Assembly: GCA_023423995.1 (NCBI GenBank)
Contig: JAFAEL010000036.1
Location: 1-21,024, forward strand
Origin: Pseudomonadota bacterium
GTDB taxonomy: Bacteria; Pseudomonadota; Alphaproteobacteria; Rhizobiales; Beijerinckiaceae
Length of the DNA stretch: 21,024 nt
Reading direction: 5' to 3'
This document shows, one piece after another, positions 7,946-14,514 of this stretch (its first letter is position 1; each line of letters starts with the position of its first letter). Below the pieces are notes generated by a model. That model was not told where the DNA came from, did not search any database, and was given only the letters and a program-made list of their open reading frames with translations. A program made the position numbers and the translations under genes.

Positions 7946-8119
7946 CTACACAGCTATCGCGAACCAGAGCAGCGCGTTCCGGGCTTCCAGGGTGAGCGGC
8001 ATGGGTCGTCCTTGGAACCGGATGACGTTCGAAGGGGGCGGTTCGGCACCCCGGATGCGCCTCTCCGCGATCTCCGCGTATTCGGGGTTCAGTCCGCAGC
8101 CGATCCAGCGGCGGCCGTG
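7946..8119 (-). pseudogene. C-terminal relic of a phage-type DNA methyltransferase
   Basis: The minus strand reads 57 codons with no start: HGRRWIGCGLNPEYAEIAERRI, then a short tail to TAG at 7946-7948. G-RR-WIG-x-x-LNPEY-x-x-IA-x-RR is the classic C-terminal block of N6-adenine/N4-cytosine methyltransferases carried by phages and islands, where the Asn-Pro-Glu-Tyr segment closes the SAM-binding fold. The upstream catalytic and FxGxG parts are gone: an in-frame TAG (8120-8122) comes directly before it, and the DNA beyond does not resume the family sequence. This is a truncated remnant that points to a larger ancestral prophage or island. The same frame runs open for 27 codons from its stop to the ATG of the 245-residue gene. 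Confidence 0.6.
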
Positions 8120-8298
8120 CTATACCCGCCCACCTGCATACAAACGCAAATCTCCAATCCGGCTAGCCTATTTCAACAAGATGTTTAAAGCAACGACTCG
8201 CGATACTTCAACATAGACGTGAAGTAAACCGAAAACAGTTTCGGTGGAAATCTTGCGGGTCGGCTAGCTTTGCCGCGCGAGCTGGCGGCTGTGTGTCT

Positions 8299-8326
8299 GC
8301 GGGTAACAGGGCTAAAAGTTACCCGC
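8299..8326. repeat. 9-bp inverted repeat in the element's right arm
   Basis: GCGGGTAAC (8299-8307), a 10-base spacer, and GTTACCCGC (8318-8326), a perfect match. The flanks (GTGTGT before, CACACAC after) extend the symmetry loosely. It could be an operator or a pair of protein-binding sites in inverted orientation. Confidence 0.6.
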
Positions 8327-8388
8327 ATTCCTACCCACACACTGGGGTCGTAAGGACCGACGATGTAGCAGCGCCGCAAACGCCTTCA

Positions 8389-8500
8389 GAGAAAATCGCG
8401 AATGATTTCAATGGTTTGCGGGATCACCGTTTCCGCGGCTTATCCAGTTCTAGTCCCAGTGTCAGCGAAAAAATCTCAATGATTTCAATGACTTAGCGGG
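8389..8500. repeat. Imperfect tandem-like direct repeat next to attR
   Basis: Copy 1 (about 8389-8422) and copy 2 (about 8465-8500) each read GAAAA(A)ATC, then AATGATTTCAATG, then a GCGGG end. The 13-base core is identical (8401-8413 and 8478-8490), with a 64-base gap between cores. Copy 2 includes the right inverted repeat GACTTAGCGG. Confidence 0.55.
8490..8499 (-). repeat. Right 10-bp inverted repeat of the element
   Basis: GACTTAGCGG, the exact inverted complement of CCGCTAAGTC at 7003-7012. It lies three bases inside the right 18-bp direct repeat. Confidence 0.6.
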
Positions 8501-8502
8501 CC

Positions 8503-8520
8503 GGCGACCGCGGAGGGACT
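8503..8520. repeat. attR-like copy overlapping tRNA-Arg
   Basis: GGCGACCGCGGAGGGACT, identical to 6976-6993. Bases 8505-8520 are the discriminator, 3' acceptor strand and part of the T-arm of tRNA-Arg; 8503-8504 lie just beyond the mature 3' end. Confidence 0.8.
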
Positions 8521-8578
8521 CGAACCCCCAACCTTCGCGTTCGAAGCGCGACGCTCTATCCGATTGAGCTACGCAGTC
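8505..8578 (-). tRNA. tRNA-Arg (anticodon TCG)
   Basis: On the minus strand the cloverleaf folds completely: acceptor GACTGCG/CGCGGTC (one G.T pair), D-arm GCTC/GAGC, anticodon stem TCGCG/CGCGA with loop CTTCGAA (anticodon TCG, reading CGA codons), and T-arm GGGGG/CCCTC with loop TTCGAGT. The discriminator is G. The CCA end is not encoded; the next bases are CCG. The 3' half of the acceptor/T-arm is the attachment site of the 1.5-kb element. Confidence 0.95.
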
Positions 8579-8598
8579 TGGCCCGAGGGCGGTTGTAG

Positions 8599-8672
8599 GA
8601 GCCGGGCCGGAGGGAGGCAAGCGGAGGGGACGACACCGGATGATGTGACGCGCGAACTTTCCGGCCCGGCTC
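8599..8672. repeat. 12-bp inverted repeat between tRNA-Arg and the L,D-transpeptidase gene
   Basis: GAGCCGGGCCGG (8599-8610) and CCGGCCCGGCTC (8661-8672) are perfect inverted copies with a 50-base loop. They occupy most of the 128-bp gap, covering the expected promoter of the tRNA (minus) and the 5' leader of the L,D-transpeptidase (plus). This may be a regulatory stem-loop or a repeat element. Confidence 0.5.
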
Positions 8673-8706
8673 GGGGTTTGTTCGCCGAATGCGGACAGGG
8701 AAAAGC

Positions 8707-9765
8707 ATGTTCGGGCGGGTTCAGCACAGGTTCGGTGGGTTCGTGCGATGGCCGGCGGTCCTGGCTGCGGCGCTGCCGCTGCTGTTGCCGGCCGGGCCGG
8801 CGGGGGCGGCTGCCCTCACGGCCGGGCAGGTGAACGAGGCGGCCTTCAAGGAGGGCGCGAGCGCGCAGGAGGGCGTCGATCCGGCCGTGCTGCGGGCGCA
8901 GATCCTTCTCGACCGCCTGCGGTTCTCGCCCGGCTCGATCGACGGCAGGCGGGGCGAGAATTTTTCCAAGGCGCTGGACGCCTTTGCCACCGCGAACGGA
9001 CTGAAGCCCGCGGGAGACCTGACGGGTGAGATCTGGGACCTGCTCGTCGCGACTTGGGCAGAGCCGGTTCTCGTCACGCGAAGGATCGGCAAGGACGACG
9101 TGAAAGGGCCTTTCCTCGACAAGATCCCGAAGGATTACGAGGACATGGCCGAGCTGAAGACGCTCGCATACACGTCGCCCGAGGAGGCGCTTGGGGAGCA
9201 GTTCCACGTCTCGCCGGCGCTGCTCAAGGCGCTAAACCCGAAGGCGAAATTCGAGGCCGGGGAGGAGATCACCGTCCCGGCCGCCCGGCCCGACCCGAAG
9301 CCGGCCCAGATCACCAACCGGAACGTCGCGGAGACGGGGGGCGGCAACGCGCCCGTCACCCGGATCGAGGTCGACAAGACCCGCAAGGCGCTGCGCGCCT
9401 TCGACAAGGACGGCAGGCTCCTCGCCACCTATCCGGCCTCGGTCGGGTCGGAGGAGAAGCCTGCGCCCTCGGGCCGGTTCGAGATCAAGGCGATCGCCCG
9501 CAATCCGACCTACACCTACAACCCGGATTACGGGTTCAAGGGCCAGAAGGCGAAGGGGAAGGTCGAGATCGCGGCCGGGCCCAACAACCCGGTCGGAGCC
9601 GTGTGGCTCGACCTCACGGCCGAGAGCTACGGCATCCACGGCACCCCGGAGCCCGAGCGGGTCGGCAAGACCGCCTCGCATGGCTGCATCCGCCTCACGA
9701 ACTGGGACGTGAAGGACCTCGCCAGCATGGTAGGCAAGGGAACGGTGGTCGAGTTCGTGGAGTAG
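8707..9765 (+). CDS. Exported L,D-transpeptidase (YkuD domain) with LysM-like module
   Basis: A 352-residue cell-wall enzyme that makes 3-3 cross-links in peptidoglycan or anchors proteins to it; it acts in the periplasm. The signal peptide has a long Ala/Leu core (about 17-35, ending PAGAAA). Residues 58-115 resemble a peptidoglycan-binding-1 domain (DPAVLRAQILLDRLRFSPGSIDG). Residues 155-192 are LysM-like (YTSPEEALGEQFHVSPALLKALNP to ITVPA). Residues 217-351 are the YkuD catalytic domain with HGTPEP (His311) and the active-site SHGCIRL motif (Cys327). ATG 8707 is preferred because AGGGA lies six bases upstream; the in-frame ATG at 8689 would add six residues. It is convergent with paaZ. Confidence 0.92.
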   Translation: MFGRVQHRFGGFVRWPAVLAAALPLLLPAGPAGAAALTAGQVNEAAFKEGASAQEGVDPAVLRAQILLDRLRFSPGSIDGRRGENFSKALDAFATANGLKPAGDLTGEIWDLLVATWAEPVLVTRRIGKDDVKGPFLDKIPKDYEDMAELKTLAYTSPEEALGEQFHVSPALLKALNPKAKFEAGEEITVPAARPDPKPAQITNRNVAETGGGNAPVTRIEVDKTRKALRAFDKDGRLLATYPASVGSEEKPAPSGRFEIKAIARNPTYTYNPDYGFKGQKAKGKVEIAAGPNNPVGAVWLDLTAESYGIHGTPEPERVGKTASHGCIRLTNWDVKDLASMVGKGTVVEFVE

Positions 9766-9798
9766 AGCCCGGACGCTCCCTCGGCGAAACAGGTCTGG

Positions 9799-9818
9799 AT
9801 CCCGGCTTGTGCCGGGAT
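9799..9818. terminator. Hairpin between convergent L,D-transpeptidase and paaZ genes
   Basis: ATCCCGGC, loop TTGT, GCCGGGAT: a perfect 8-bp stem in the 62-bp gap between two converging genes. It lacks a T-tract and has the CCCGGCTTGTGCCGGG form of a dispersed Hyphomicrobiales palindrome. It may act as a bidirectional transcription end. Confidence 0.5.
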
Positions 9819-9827
9819 GAGCGGTGG

Positions 9828-11855
9828 TCAGGTCGGCCGCGCGTTCATGGTCAGGAGCTCGTAGCGGGCGACCGTCTCGCCGGCCTGGTTGAAGACCTCG
9901 GCGTCCCAGCGCACCTCGCCGTATTCGGGCTGGCGCGCGGCGTTCTTCGCCTTGACCGTGAGCCGCACCCGGATGGCGTCGCCCGGCGAGACCGGCTTCA
10001 GGAAGCGCAGGTTGTCGAGGCCGTAATTCGCCAGCACCGGCCCGGGCGGCGGATCGACGAAGAGCCCGGCCGCGAAGGACAGGATCAGATATCCGTGCGC
10101 CACGCGGCCCGGGAAGAACGGGTTCGCGGCCGCGGCCTCCTCGTCCATATGCGCGTAGAAGGTGTCGCCCGTGAAATGGGCGAAGTGCTCGATGTCCTCC
10201 AGCGAGATCGTCCGGCTCGCGGTCTCGATCGTGTCGCCGATCCGGAGCTGGTTGTAGTCGAGCCGGAACGGGTGCTGTTCCGTCGCCGGCGCCGGGGCGC
10301 CTTTGATCCAGGACTGCGTGAGCGCGGCGAGCTGCTTCGGCGAACCCTGGATGGCCGTACGCTGCATGTAGTGGAACACCCCGCGCAGGCCGCCGAGCTC
10401 CTCGCCGCCGCCGGCCCGCCCAGGCCCGCCATGGACCAGGCCGGGCAGCGGCGAGCCGTGCCCGGTCGATTCCCGCCCGCAATCCCGATCCAGGATGAGG
10501 ATCCGGCCATGGAAGGCCGCGATCCCGAGCGCGACTTTCGCCGCCACTTCGGGGTCGAAGGTATAGAGGGAGGCGACGAGGCTGCCTTCGCCGCGCGCGA
10601 CGAGCTCGATCGCCTGCTCCGTGCCGTCATAGGGCATCACGGTGGCCACGGGCCCGAAGGCTTCGACCGAGTGCACCGCCTTCGCCTCGGCGGGATGGTC
10701 GCAGCGCAGCAGCACCGGCTGCATGAAGGCGCCGCCCTCGAGGCCGGGCGGCTCCGCATCCGGATCGCCCGAGACGATCTCGGCCTCCCGGGAGAGCTCG
10801 CGAATGGCGGCCCGCACCGCGTCCCGCTGCGCGCGGCTGACGAGCGCTCCCATGCGGGTGTCTGCGTCGTCCGGCCGGCCGACCTTGATGCCGGCGAGCG
10901 CGGTTCCGAGTGCCTGGACGACATCGCCCGCGACCGCGCGCGGGACGAAAGCGCGGCGGATGGCGGTGCATTTCTGGCCCGACTTCACGGTCATCTCGCG
11001 CACGACCTCCTTGACGAAGAGGTCGAATTCCGGCGTGCCGGGCGCTGCGTCCGGCCCCAGGATGGCGGCGTTGAGCGAGTCGCGCTCGGCGATGTAGCGG
11101 ACGGCGTTGCGGCCGAGCGCCGGGTGGTTGCGGAGCTTCTCCGATGTCTCCAGCGAGCCGGTGAACGACACCACGTCCTGGCCGGTCAGGTGGTCGAGAA
11201 GGTCGCCCACTCCTCCGCAGATCAGCTGCAATGCGCCCTTCGGCAGCAGGCCGGATTCGACCATCAGCCGGACCAGGGCCTCCGTCACGTAGGCGGTTGC
11301 CGTGGCGGGCTTGGTGATCACCGGCATGCCGGCCAGGAACGCCGGCGCGAACTTCTCCAGCGGCCCCCAGCAGGGGAAGTTGAAGGCGTTGATGTGGATC
11401 GCGACCCCGTTCAGAGGCGTGAGGATGTGCGTCGCCACGAAGCCGCCGGACTTCGACAAGGTCTCCACGCCACCCTCGACCACGAAGCGCTCCGAGGGAA
11501 GCTCCCGCCGTCCCCGTGACGCATAGGCGAAGAGGGTCCCGATCCCGCCATCCACGTCGAAGGCGTTGTCGCGCGTCGTCGCGCCCGTGTCGGCCGAGAG
11601 CCGATAGAGGACGTCCTTGCGCTCGTTCAGGTATCCCGCGAGCGCACGCAACCGGTCGGCGCGCTCATGGAAGGTCATCGCTCGGAGCGCAGGCCCGCCG
11701 ACCTCGCGGGCGTGTCGCACCATGGCGCCGAAATCCAGGCCGTCGCTCGAGCTGGTCGCGACCACATGGCCGTCGATCGCGCTCGGGATCTCGACGGCCC
11801 GGCCGGAATGCGGGACCCACCGGTCCAGGGCATAGTTCTCGAGCGCGATCGCCAT
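9828..11855 (-). CDS. paaZ: PaaZ: oxepin-CoA hydrolase / 3-oxo-5,6-dehydrosuberyl-CoA semialdehyde dehydrogenase
   Basis: A 675-residue fused enzyme of aerobic phenylacetate breakdown. The C-terminal MaoC/hot-dog domain (about 530-670) hydrates and opens the oxepin-CoA ring; the N-terminal aldehyde dehydrogenase domain (about 1-515) oxidises the resulting semialdehyde with NADP+. Catalytic residues line up with E. coli PaaZ: Glu257 in YIAERDS, Cys296 in SGQKCTAIRR, and Asp564/His569 in GDTFYAHMDEEAA, with FPGRVAHGYL (581-590) typical of MaoC. The motif NFPCWGPLEKFAPAFLAGMP (159-178) is characteristic of this subfamily. The start has a clear GGGAGGA Shine-Dalgarno. It stands alone on the minus strand, about 5 kb from paaG-paaI, so the pathway is split into separate transcription units. 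Confidence 0.95.
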   Translation of the reverse strand: MAIALENYALDRWVPHSGRAVEIPSAIDGHVVATSSSDGLDFGAMVRHAREVGGPALRAMTFHERADRLRALAGYLNERKDVLYRLSADTGATTRDNAFDVDGGIGTLFAYASRGRRELPSERFVVEGGVETLSKSGGFVATHILTPLNGVAIHINAFNFPCWGPLEKFAPAFLAGMPVITKPATATAYVTEALVRLMVESGLLPKGALQLICGGVGDLLDHLTGQDVVSFTGSLETSEKLRNHPALGRNAVRYIAERDSLNAAILGPDAAPGTPEFDLFVKEVVREMTVKSGQKCTAIRRAFVPRAVAGDVVQALGTALAGIKVGRPDDADTRMGALVSRAQRDAVRAAIRELSREAEIVSGDPDAEPPGLEGGAFMQPVLLRCDHPAEAKAVHSVEAFGPVATVMPYDGTEQAIELVARGEGSLVASLYTFDPEVAAKVALGIAAFHGRILILDRDCGRESTGHGSPLPGLVHGGPGRAGGGEELGGLRGVFHYMQRTAIQGSPKQLAALTQSWIKGAPAPATEQHPFRLDYNQLRIGDTIETASRTISLEDIEHFAHFTGDTFYAHMDEEAAAANPFFPGRVAHGYLILSFAAGLFVDPPPGPVLANYGLDNLRFLKPVSPGDAIRVRLTVKAKNAARQPEYGEVRWDAEVFNQAGETVARYELLTMNARPT

Positions 11856-12373
11856 TCCGTCCTCCCGTTCCGTTGCGGCCGCTCAGGCGGCATTGCGTGG
11901 CTTGTCGCACCGGCCGCGGGCCGGCGCCAGGGGAGGGATGCGACACCGGCGCCCGAGAGCCAGGAAGGCAGGCGCCAGCGACATCCTTGCAGAGCCGAAA
12001 CCGCCGCAAAGGAGAGCAAAGGTCGTACCGGCCACTCGCGCGATCGGCAGGCCACCGAGATCAACGCCCTGAAGCTCCCGGCCCCGCCGCTCCATCAGAA
12101 TGCAAAGGGAGGAGTATTCGTCACATGTCGCACCGCGGCGGCAGAGATGGTCGGCAAGGGGAACAGCCGTTGTGACGGTGTGTTGAACAGCATGTGCCAG
12201 GGTCAGGCTGGTCGGGAACTGGCCAGTCCACAATGGAAAGCGCCGGCCATTCCGCCCATTTCAAGGATCGCCTTGCTGCGATTTCCGGAGGGGGCTTTCG
12301 AATGCCTCCGGAATGCTAGAGCGTTTCTCTGTGGGAGCATGGGCCGTCGCAGGTCGAAGCGAAGGACACTCCC
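11856..12373. other. 518-bp gap upstream of paaZ and the Ntn amidase; no convincing gene
   Basis: This divergent gap must hold promoters for paaZ (minus) and the amidase (plus). I see short GC-rich palindromes (CCGGCC-gcg-GGCCGG at 11910-11924; TGTCGCA/TGCGACA at 11903-11909 and 11939-11945) that could be operators or chance. A 116-codon minus frame (11883-12233) has no family features and is not called. The right end carries an inverted repeat that covers the amidase start. Confidence 0.4.
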
Positions 12374-12380
12374 ATGCTCC
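12334..12380 (+). promoter_or_regulatory. Stem-loop covering the amidase start codon
   Basis: GGAGCATGGG (12334-12343) is the perfect inverted complement of CCCATGCTCC (12371-12380), with a 27-base loop. The second arm contains the start ATG (12374-12376), and the likely Shine-Dalgarno GAAGGA lies in the loop. If it forms in the mRNA, it would bury the start codon and lower translation. No ligand or regulator is evident. Confidence 0.4.
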
Positions 12381-13450
12381 AGGCCCTGCCGAACAGGATC
12401 GCCGTCTCGCTCGTGGCGCTCTGCGCCGCCCTCCAGGCGGGAATCCAGCCCGCATCAGCATGCTCCCGCTTCGTCTTCCTCGGAGATGACGGCAAGATCT
12501 TCACGGCGCGATCGATGGATTGGAAGCAGCGGATGGACACGGATCTGTTCATCCTGCCCCGCGGCATGGCGCGCAACGGCGAGGTCGGTCCGAACTCTCT
12601 CCGGTGGACGGCAAGATACGGATCTCTCGTCGCGACCGCCTTCGACAACTCGACCTCTGACGGCGTGAACGAGGCGGGTCTTGCGGCCAATGTCCTCTGG
12701 CTCGACGAGTCGAAATACCCGGCCTTCGATGGCAGAGGTGCCCCAGGGCTGGCCGTCTCGGTCTGGCCGCAATATGCGCTCGACAATTTTGCGACCGTCG
12801 CCGAAGCGGTCGCCGCGTTCGAGAAGCAGCCCTTCACACTCGTCACGAGCGTGATACCGGGAACCCAGCTCACGGCGACCGTGCACCTGTCCTTGTCGGA
12901 TTCGAGCGGCGACAGCGCGATCATCGAGTACATCGAGGGAAAGCAGGTCATCCACCACGGCCGCCAATACCAAGTGATGACGAACTCGCCGACCTACGAC
13001 CAGCAACTCGCGCTGGCGTCCTACTGGACCCAGATCGGGGGCACGGTGATGATGCCCGGCACCAGCCGCCCCTCGGACCGCTTCGCGCGCGCGTCGTTCT
13101 ACGTCAAAGCGATTCCGAAAGACGGCGATCCCGACCGGCTATTGGCCAGCGTCTACGGCATCATCCGCAATCTTTCCGTGCCGCTTGGCGTTGCGACGCC
13201 GGGGCAGCCGGAGATCTCATCCACCCGCTGGCGCACCGTCTACGATCACAAGCGCCGGCTCTACTTCTTCGAGTCGGCGATGTCGCCGAACACGTTCTGG
13301 ACCGATCTCAACCAGATCGACTTCTCTAAAGAAACCGGGAAAGTGATGAAGCTCGACCTGGGTGTCGATGAAGCGAATGTATTCGCCGGGGATGCGACAC
13401 GACAGTATCGGGAGGCAGAGCCTTTCCGATTTGCTGGACTGTCGCCCTGA
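12374..13450 (+). CDS. Exported Ntn-hydrolase amidase (choloylglycine hydrolase/penicillin V acylase family)
   Basis: A 358-residue linear-amide C-N hydrolase. The signal peptide MLQALPNRIAVSLVALCA to QPASA is cleaved directly before Cys30, so signal peptidase would expose the catalytic N-terminal cysteine. The catalytic set of the family is visible with the right spacing: Cys30, Arg46 and Asp49 in ARSMDW (positions 1, 17 and 20 of the mature chain), the Asn of VMTNSPTYDQQL, and an Arg in SDRFARA. GVNEAGLAANVLWL (97-110) is the second hallmark. Family members cleave bile-salt amides, penicillin V, or N-acyl homoserine lactones; gram-negative exported ones are often acyl-homoserine-lactone or penicillin acylases. 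It sits between phenylacetate genes, so an aryl-acetyl amide is a possible substrate (inference). The start is covered by an inverted repeat. Confidence 0.88.
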   Translation: MLQALPNRIAVSLVALCAALQAGIQPASACSRFVFLGDDGKIFTARSMDWKQRMDTDLFILPRGMARNGEVGPNSLRWTARYGSLVATAFDNSTSDGVNEAGLAANVLWLDESKYPAFDGRGAPGLAVSVWPQYALDNFATVAEAVAAFEKQPFTLVTSVIPGTQLTATVHLSLSDSSGDSAIIEYIEGKQVIHHGRQYQVMTNSPTYDQQLALASYWTQIGGTVMMPGTSRPSDRFARASFYVKAIPKDGDPDRLLASVYGIIRNLSVPLGVATPGQPEISSTRWRTVYDHKRRLYFFESAMSPNTFWTDLNQIDFSKETGKVMKLDLGVDEANVFAGDATRQYREAEPFRFAGLSP

Positions 13451-13539
13451 AGCGCGAACCCCATGAAGCGCACGAACCTGGCCGCGTTTGGTTCACGGCT
13501 CGTCTCGTTCGCCGCGTAGGTGGTGCCCGCGAAGCGCGT

Positions 13540-14004
13540 TCAGTTGCCGAAGGCGACCAGCGCAGGTGCGCCGCGCCGCGCCGCCGCCAGCGTGACCTCG
13601 CAGAAGCCGGCTCCCCGGCCGACGACCTCGCCATCGTGGCACCAGGGCCGCTTCGCCTCCGTGTTCGTCGAGGCGGCATCGGCCGATGCCGAGTAGATCT
13701 TCGGCGCGTCCGTGTCCCCGTCCCTGGGGGGGCGGGGCGGGAGCGGAAGCAGATATGGCCCCTGCGGCCGCGTGGCTCCCCGGGTGGGTCGGCTCGTGCC
13801 GACTGGAACCACGACCCCGACGCCCACACCTACGCTCGGGCCCGACCTGGCCTGGGGAGTCTTGGCTTGAGGAGTCTTGGCCTGGGGAGCCGAGTACGAG
13901 CCGCGTCCGCCCTTGAAGGCGCCGCCACCGCGGGCGCGCGCTTCGGCGTCGCCGACAACCGAGCAGGCAAAGCCGATCCCGACAAGAACCAATGCAACGC
14001 GCAT
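13540..14004 (-). CDS. Small exported protein of unknown function
   Basis: A 154-residue protein that I do not recognise. A signal peptide is visible (MRVALVLVGIGFACSVVGDAEA, cleaved near residue 22). It is followed by a Gly/Arg-rich stretch, a tandem repeat of PQAKT (40-53), a Val/Gly run (VGVGVGVVVPVG), and a Pro-rich segment (PLPPRPPRDGDTD). The C-terminus has two cysteines, in WCHDGEVVGRGAGFCEV (about 121-137), which could form a disulfide. Low complexity in the middle suggests a flexible periplasmic linker. The Shine-Dalgarno is weak. It is divergent from the Cys/His-rich gene (150-bp gap) and convergent with the amidase. Confidence 0.6.
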   Translation of the reverse strand: MRVALVLVGIGFACSVVGDAEARARGGGAFKGGRGSYSAPQAKTPQAKTPQARSGPSVGVGVGVVVPVGTSRPTRGATRPQGPYLLPLPPRPPRDGDTDAPKIYSASADAASTNTEAKRPWCHDGEVVGRGAGFCEVTLAAARRGAPALVAFGN

Positions 14005-14118
14005 GCGAGGCCCCCAAATCGATCCGTCCGCCCGGAGAATGCGCGAGGTCTTTCAACAATCCTGGCGTGCATTCGCTAAAATTCGATCGGACAGGCGGAG
14101 CATGCGCCCGCCTTGCCG

Positions 14119-14147
14119 TTGACCCGCCCGAGCGCGGGCACCTAAGA
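14119..14147 (+). promoter_or_regulatory. Possible sigma-70 promoter before the Cys/His-rich gene
   Basis: TTGACC (14119-14124), 17-base spacer, CTAAGA (14142-14147). The match is moderate. Transcription would begin only just before ATG 14155, giving a nearly leaderless message, so this is uncertain. The rest of the 150-bp divergent gap shows nothing clear. Confidence 0.25.
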
Positions 14148-14154
14148 GTTGGGG

Positions 14155-14514
14155 ATGCGCAGCGGGTGCAGGGGGCGAACCGGGCGCGCCATCATCGGCG
14201 CGATCGCGCTCTATGTCCTCCTGCTGCAGGCCTTCCTGGGCTTCGCGACGCCGTCGCTGGCCCTCGGTCCCGACGGCATCCTCTGCACCGAGCATGGGCC
14301 GGCATCGCCGGACGGCAAGCCGGGGCCGCATAACGGTCATCAATGCTGCCTGCCCGTTCAGGAGGCTTCCTTCGTGCCTCCGCCCGAGGTTGCGACGGAT
14401 GCCGTCTGGCCCCTGCCGACGGCCCGGATTCTGGTCTGGCGCCCAGAATCCGACCTCCTCACCACCGGGCCGCCTGACCGCGCGCATCAGCCCCGGGGTC
14501 CGCCGCTCGTCTGA
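14155..14514 (+). CDS. Small Cys/His-rich membrane-anchored or exported protein (DUF2946-like)
   Basis: A 119-residue protein with one hydrophobic segment (AIIGAIALYVLLLQAFLGFATPSLA, about 12-36) that serves as a signal peptide or anchor, followed by a short Cys/His cluster: C44-x2-H47, then H59, H62, C64 and C65 (PHNGHQCCLP). This layout, a hydrophobic start then HxxHxCC, is like DUF2946 proteins found next to TonB-dependent receptors and thought to bind a metal such as copper; the assignment is from pattern only. A TTG two codons upstream (14149) is an alternative start. It is 38 bp upstream of the receptor gene on the same strand, with a stem-loop joining its stop to the receptor's ribosome-binding site. 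Confidence 0.65.
   Translation: MRSGCRGRTGRAIIGAIALYVLLLQAFLGFATPSLALGPDGILCTEHGPASPDGKPGPHNGHQCCLPVQEASFVPPPEVATDAVWPLPTARILVWRPESDLLTTGPPDRAHQPRGPPLV

Larger units (their letters stand above)
8123..8502. other. Noncoding, repeat-rich right arm of the element
   Basis: No convincing gene in 380 bp. It holds a short hairpin ACCGAAA-acag-TTTCGGT (8228-8245), a 9-bp inverted repeat (8299-8326), TACCCRC heptamers (8123-8129, 8320-8326, 8332-8338, and reversed at 8299-8305), and two imperfect copies of a 35-bp unit sharing AATGATTTCAATG (8401-8413 and 8478-8490). A 64-codon minus-strand frame (8185-8379) crosses these repeats and has no recognisable content. This density of repeats beside an attachment site suits integrase arm sites. 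Confidence 0.5.
6976..8520. mobile_element. 1.5-kb integrase-less element inserted in the 3' end of tRNA-Arg
   Basis: Bounded by a perfect 18-bp direct repeat, GGCGACCGCGGAGGGACT, at 6976-6993 and 8503-8520. The right copy is the acceptor/T-arm end of tRNA-Arg(TCG). This is the footprint of tyrosine-integrase insertion at a tRNA 3' end. The inside is visibly richer in A and T than the flanks and holds one intact gene, a methyltransferase relic and repeat-rich DNA. No integrase, transposase or replication gene is present. It is either a decayed prophage or island, or a small satellite mobilised in trans. The tRNA is rebuilt intact by the element's own copy of the repeat. Confidence 0.75.

Noticed and set aside
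8228..8245. ACCGAAA-acag-TTTCGGT as a terminator
   Set aside because: The stem is only 7 bp with A/T pairs, there is no T-tract and no gene ends nearby; kept only as part of the repeat-rich arm.
8185..8379. A 64-codon minus-strand frame beside attR, a possible excisionase
   Set aside because: There is no helix-turn-helix or excisionase-like pattern, and it runs through inverted repeats; more likely noncoding.
8389..8500. A CRISPR array
   Set aside because: There are only two imperfect copies, no regular spacers and no cas genes.
9054..11519. An 821-codon open plus-strand frame
   Set aside because: It overlaps the L,D-transpeptidase out of frame and paaZ in antisense, both of which have full catalytic motifs.
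11883..12233. A 116-codon minus-strand frame upstream of paaZ
   Set aside because: It has no signal peptide, no domain pattern and no good ribosome-binding site.
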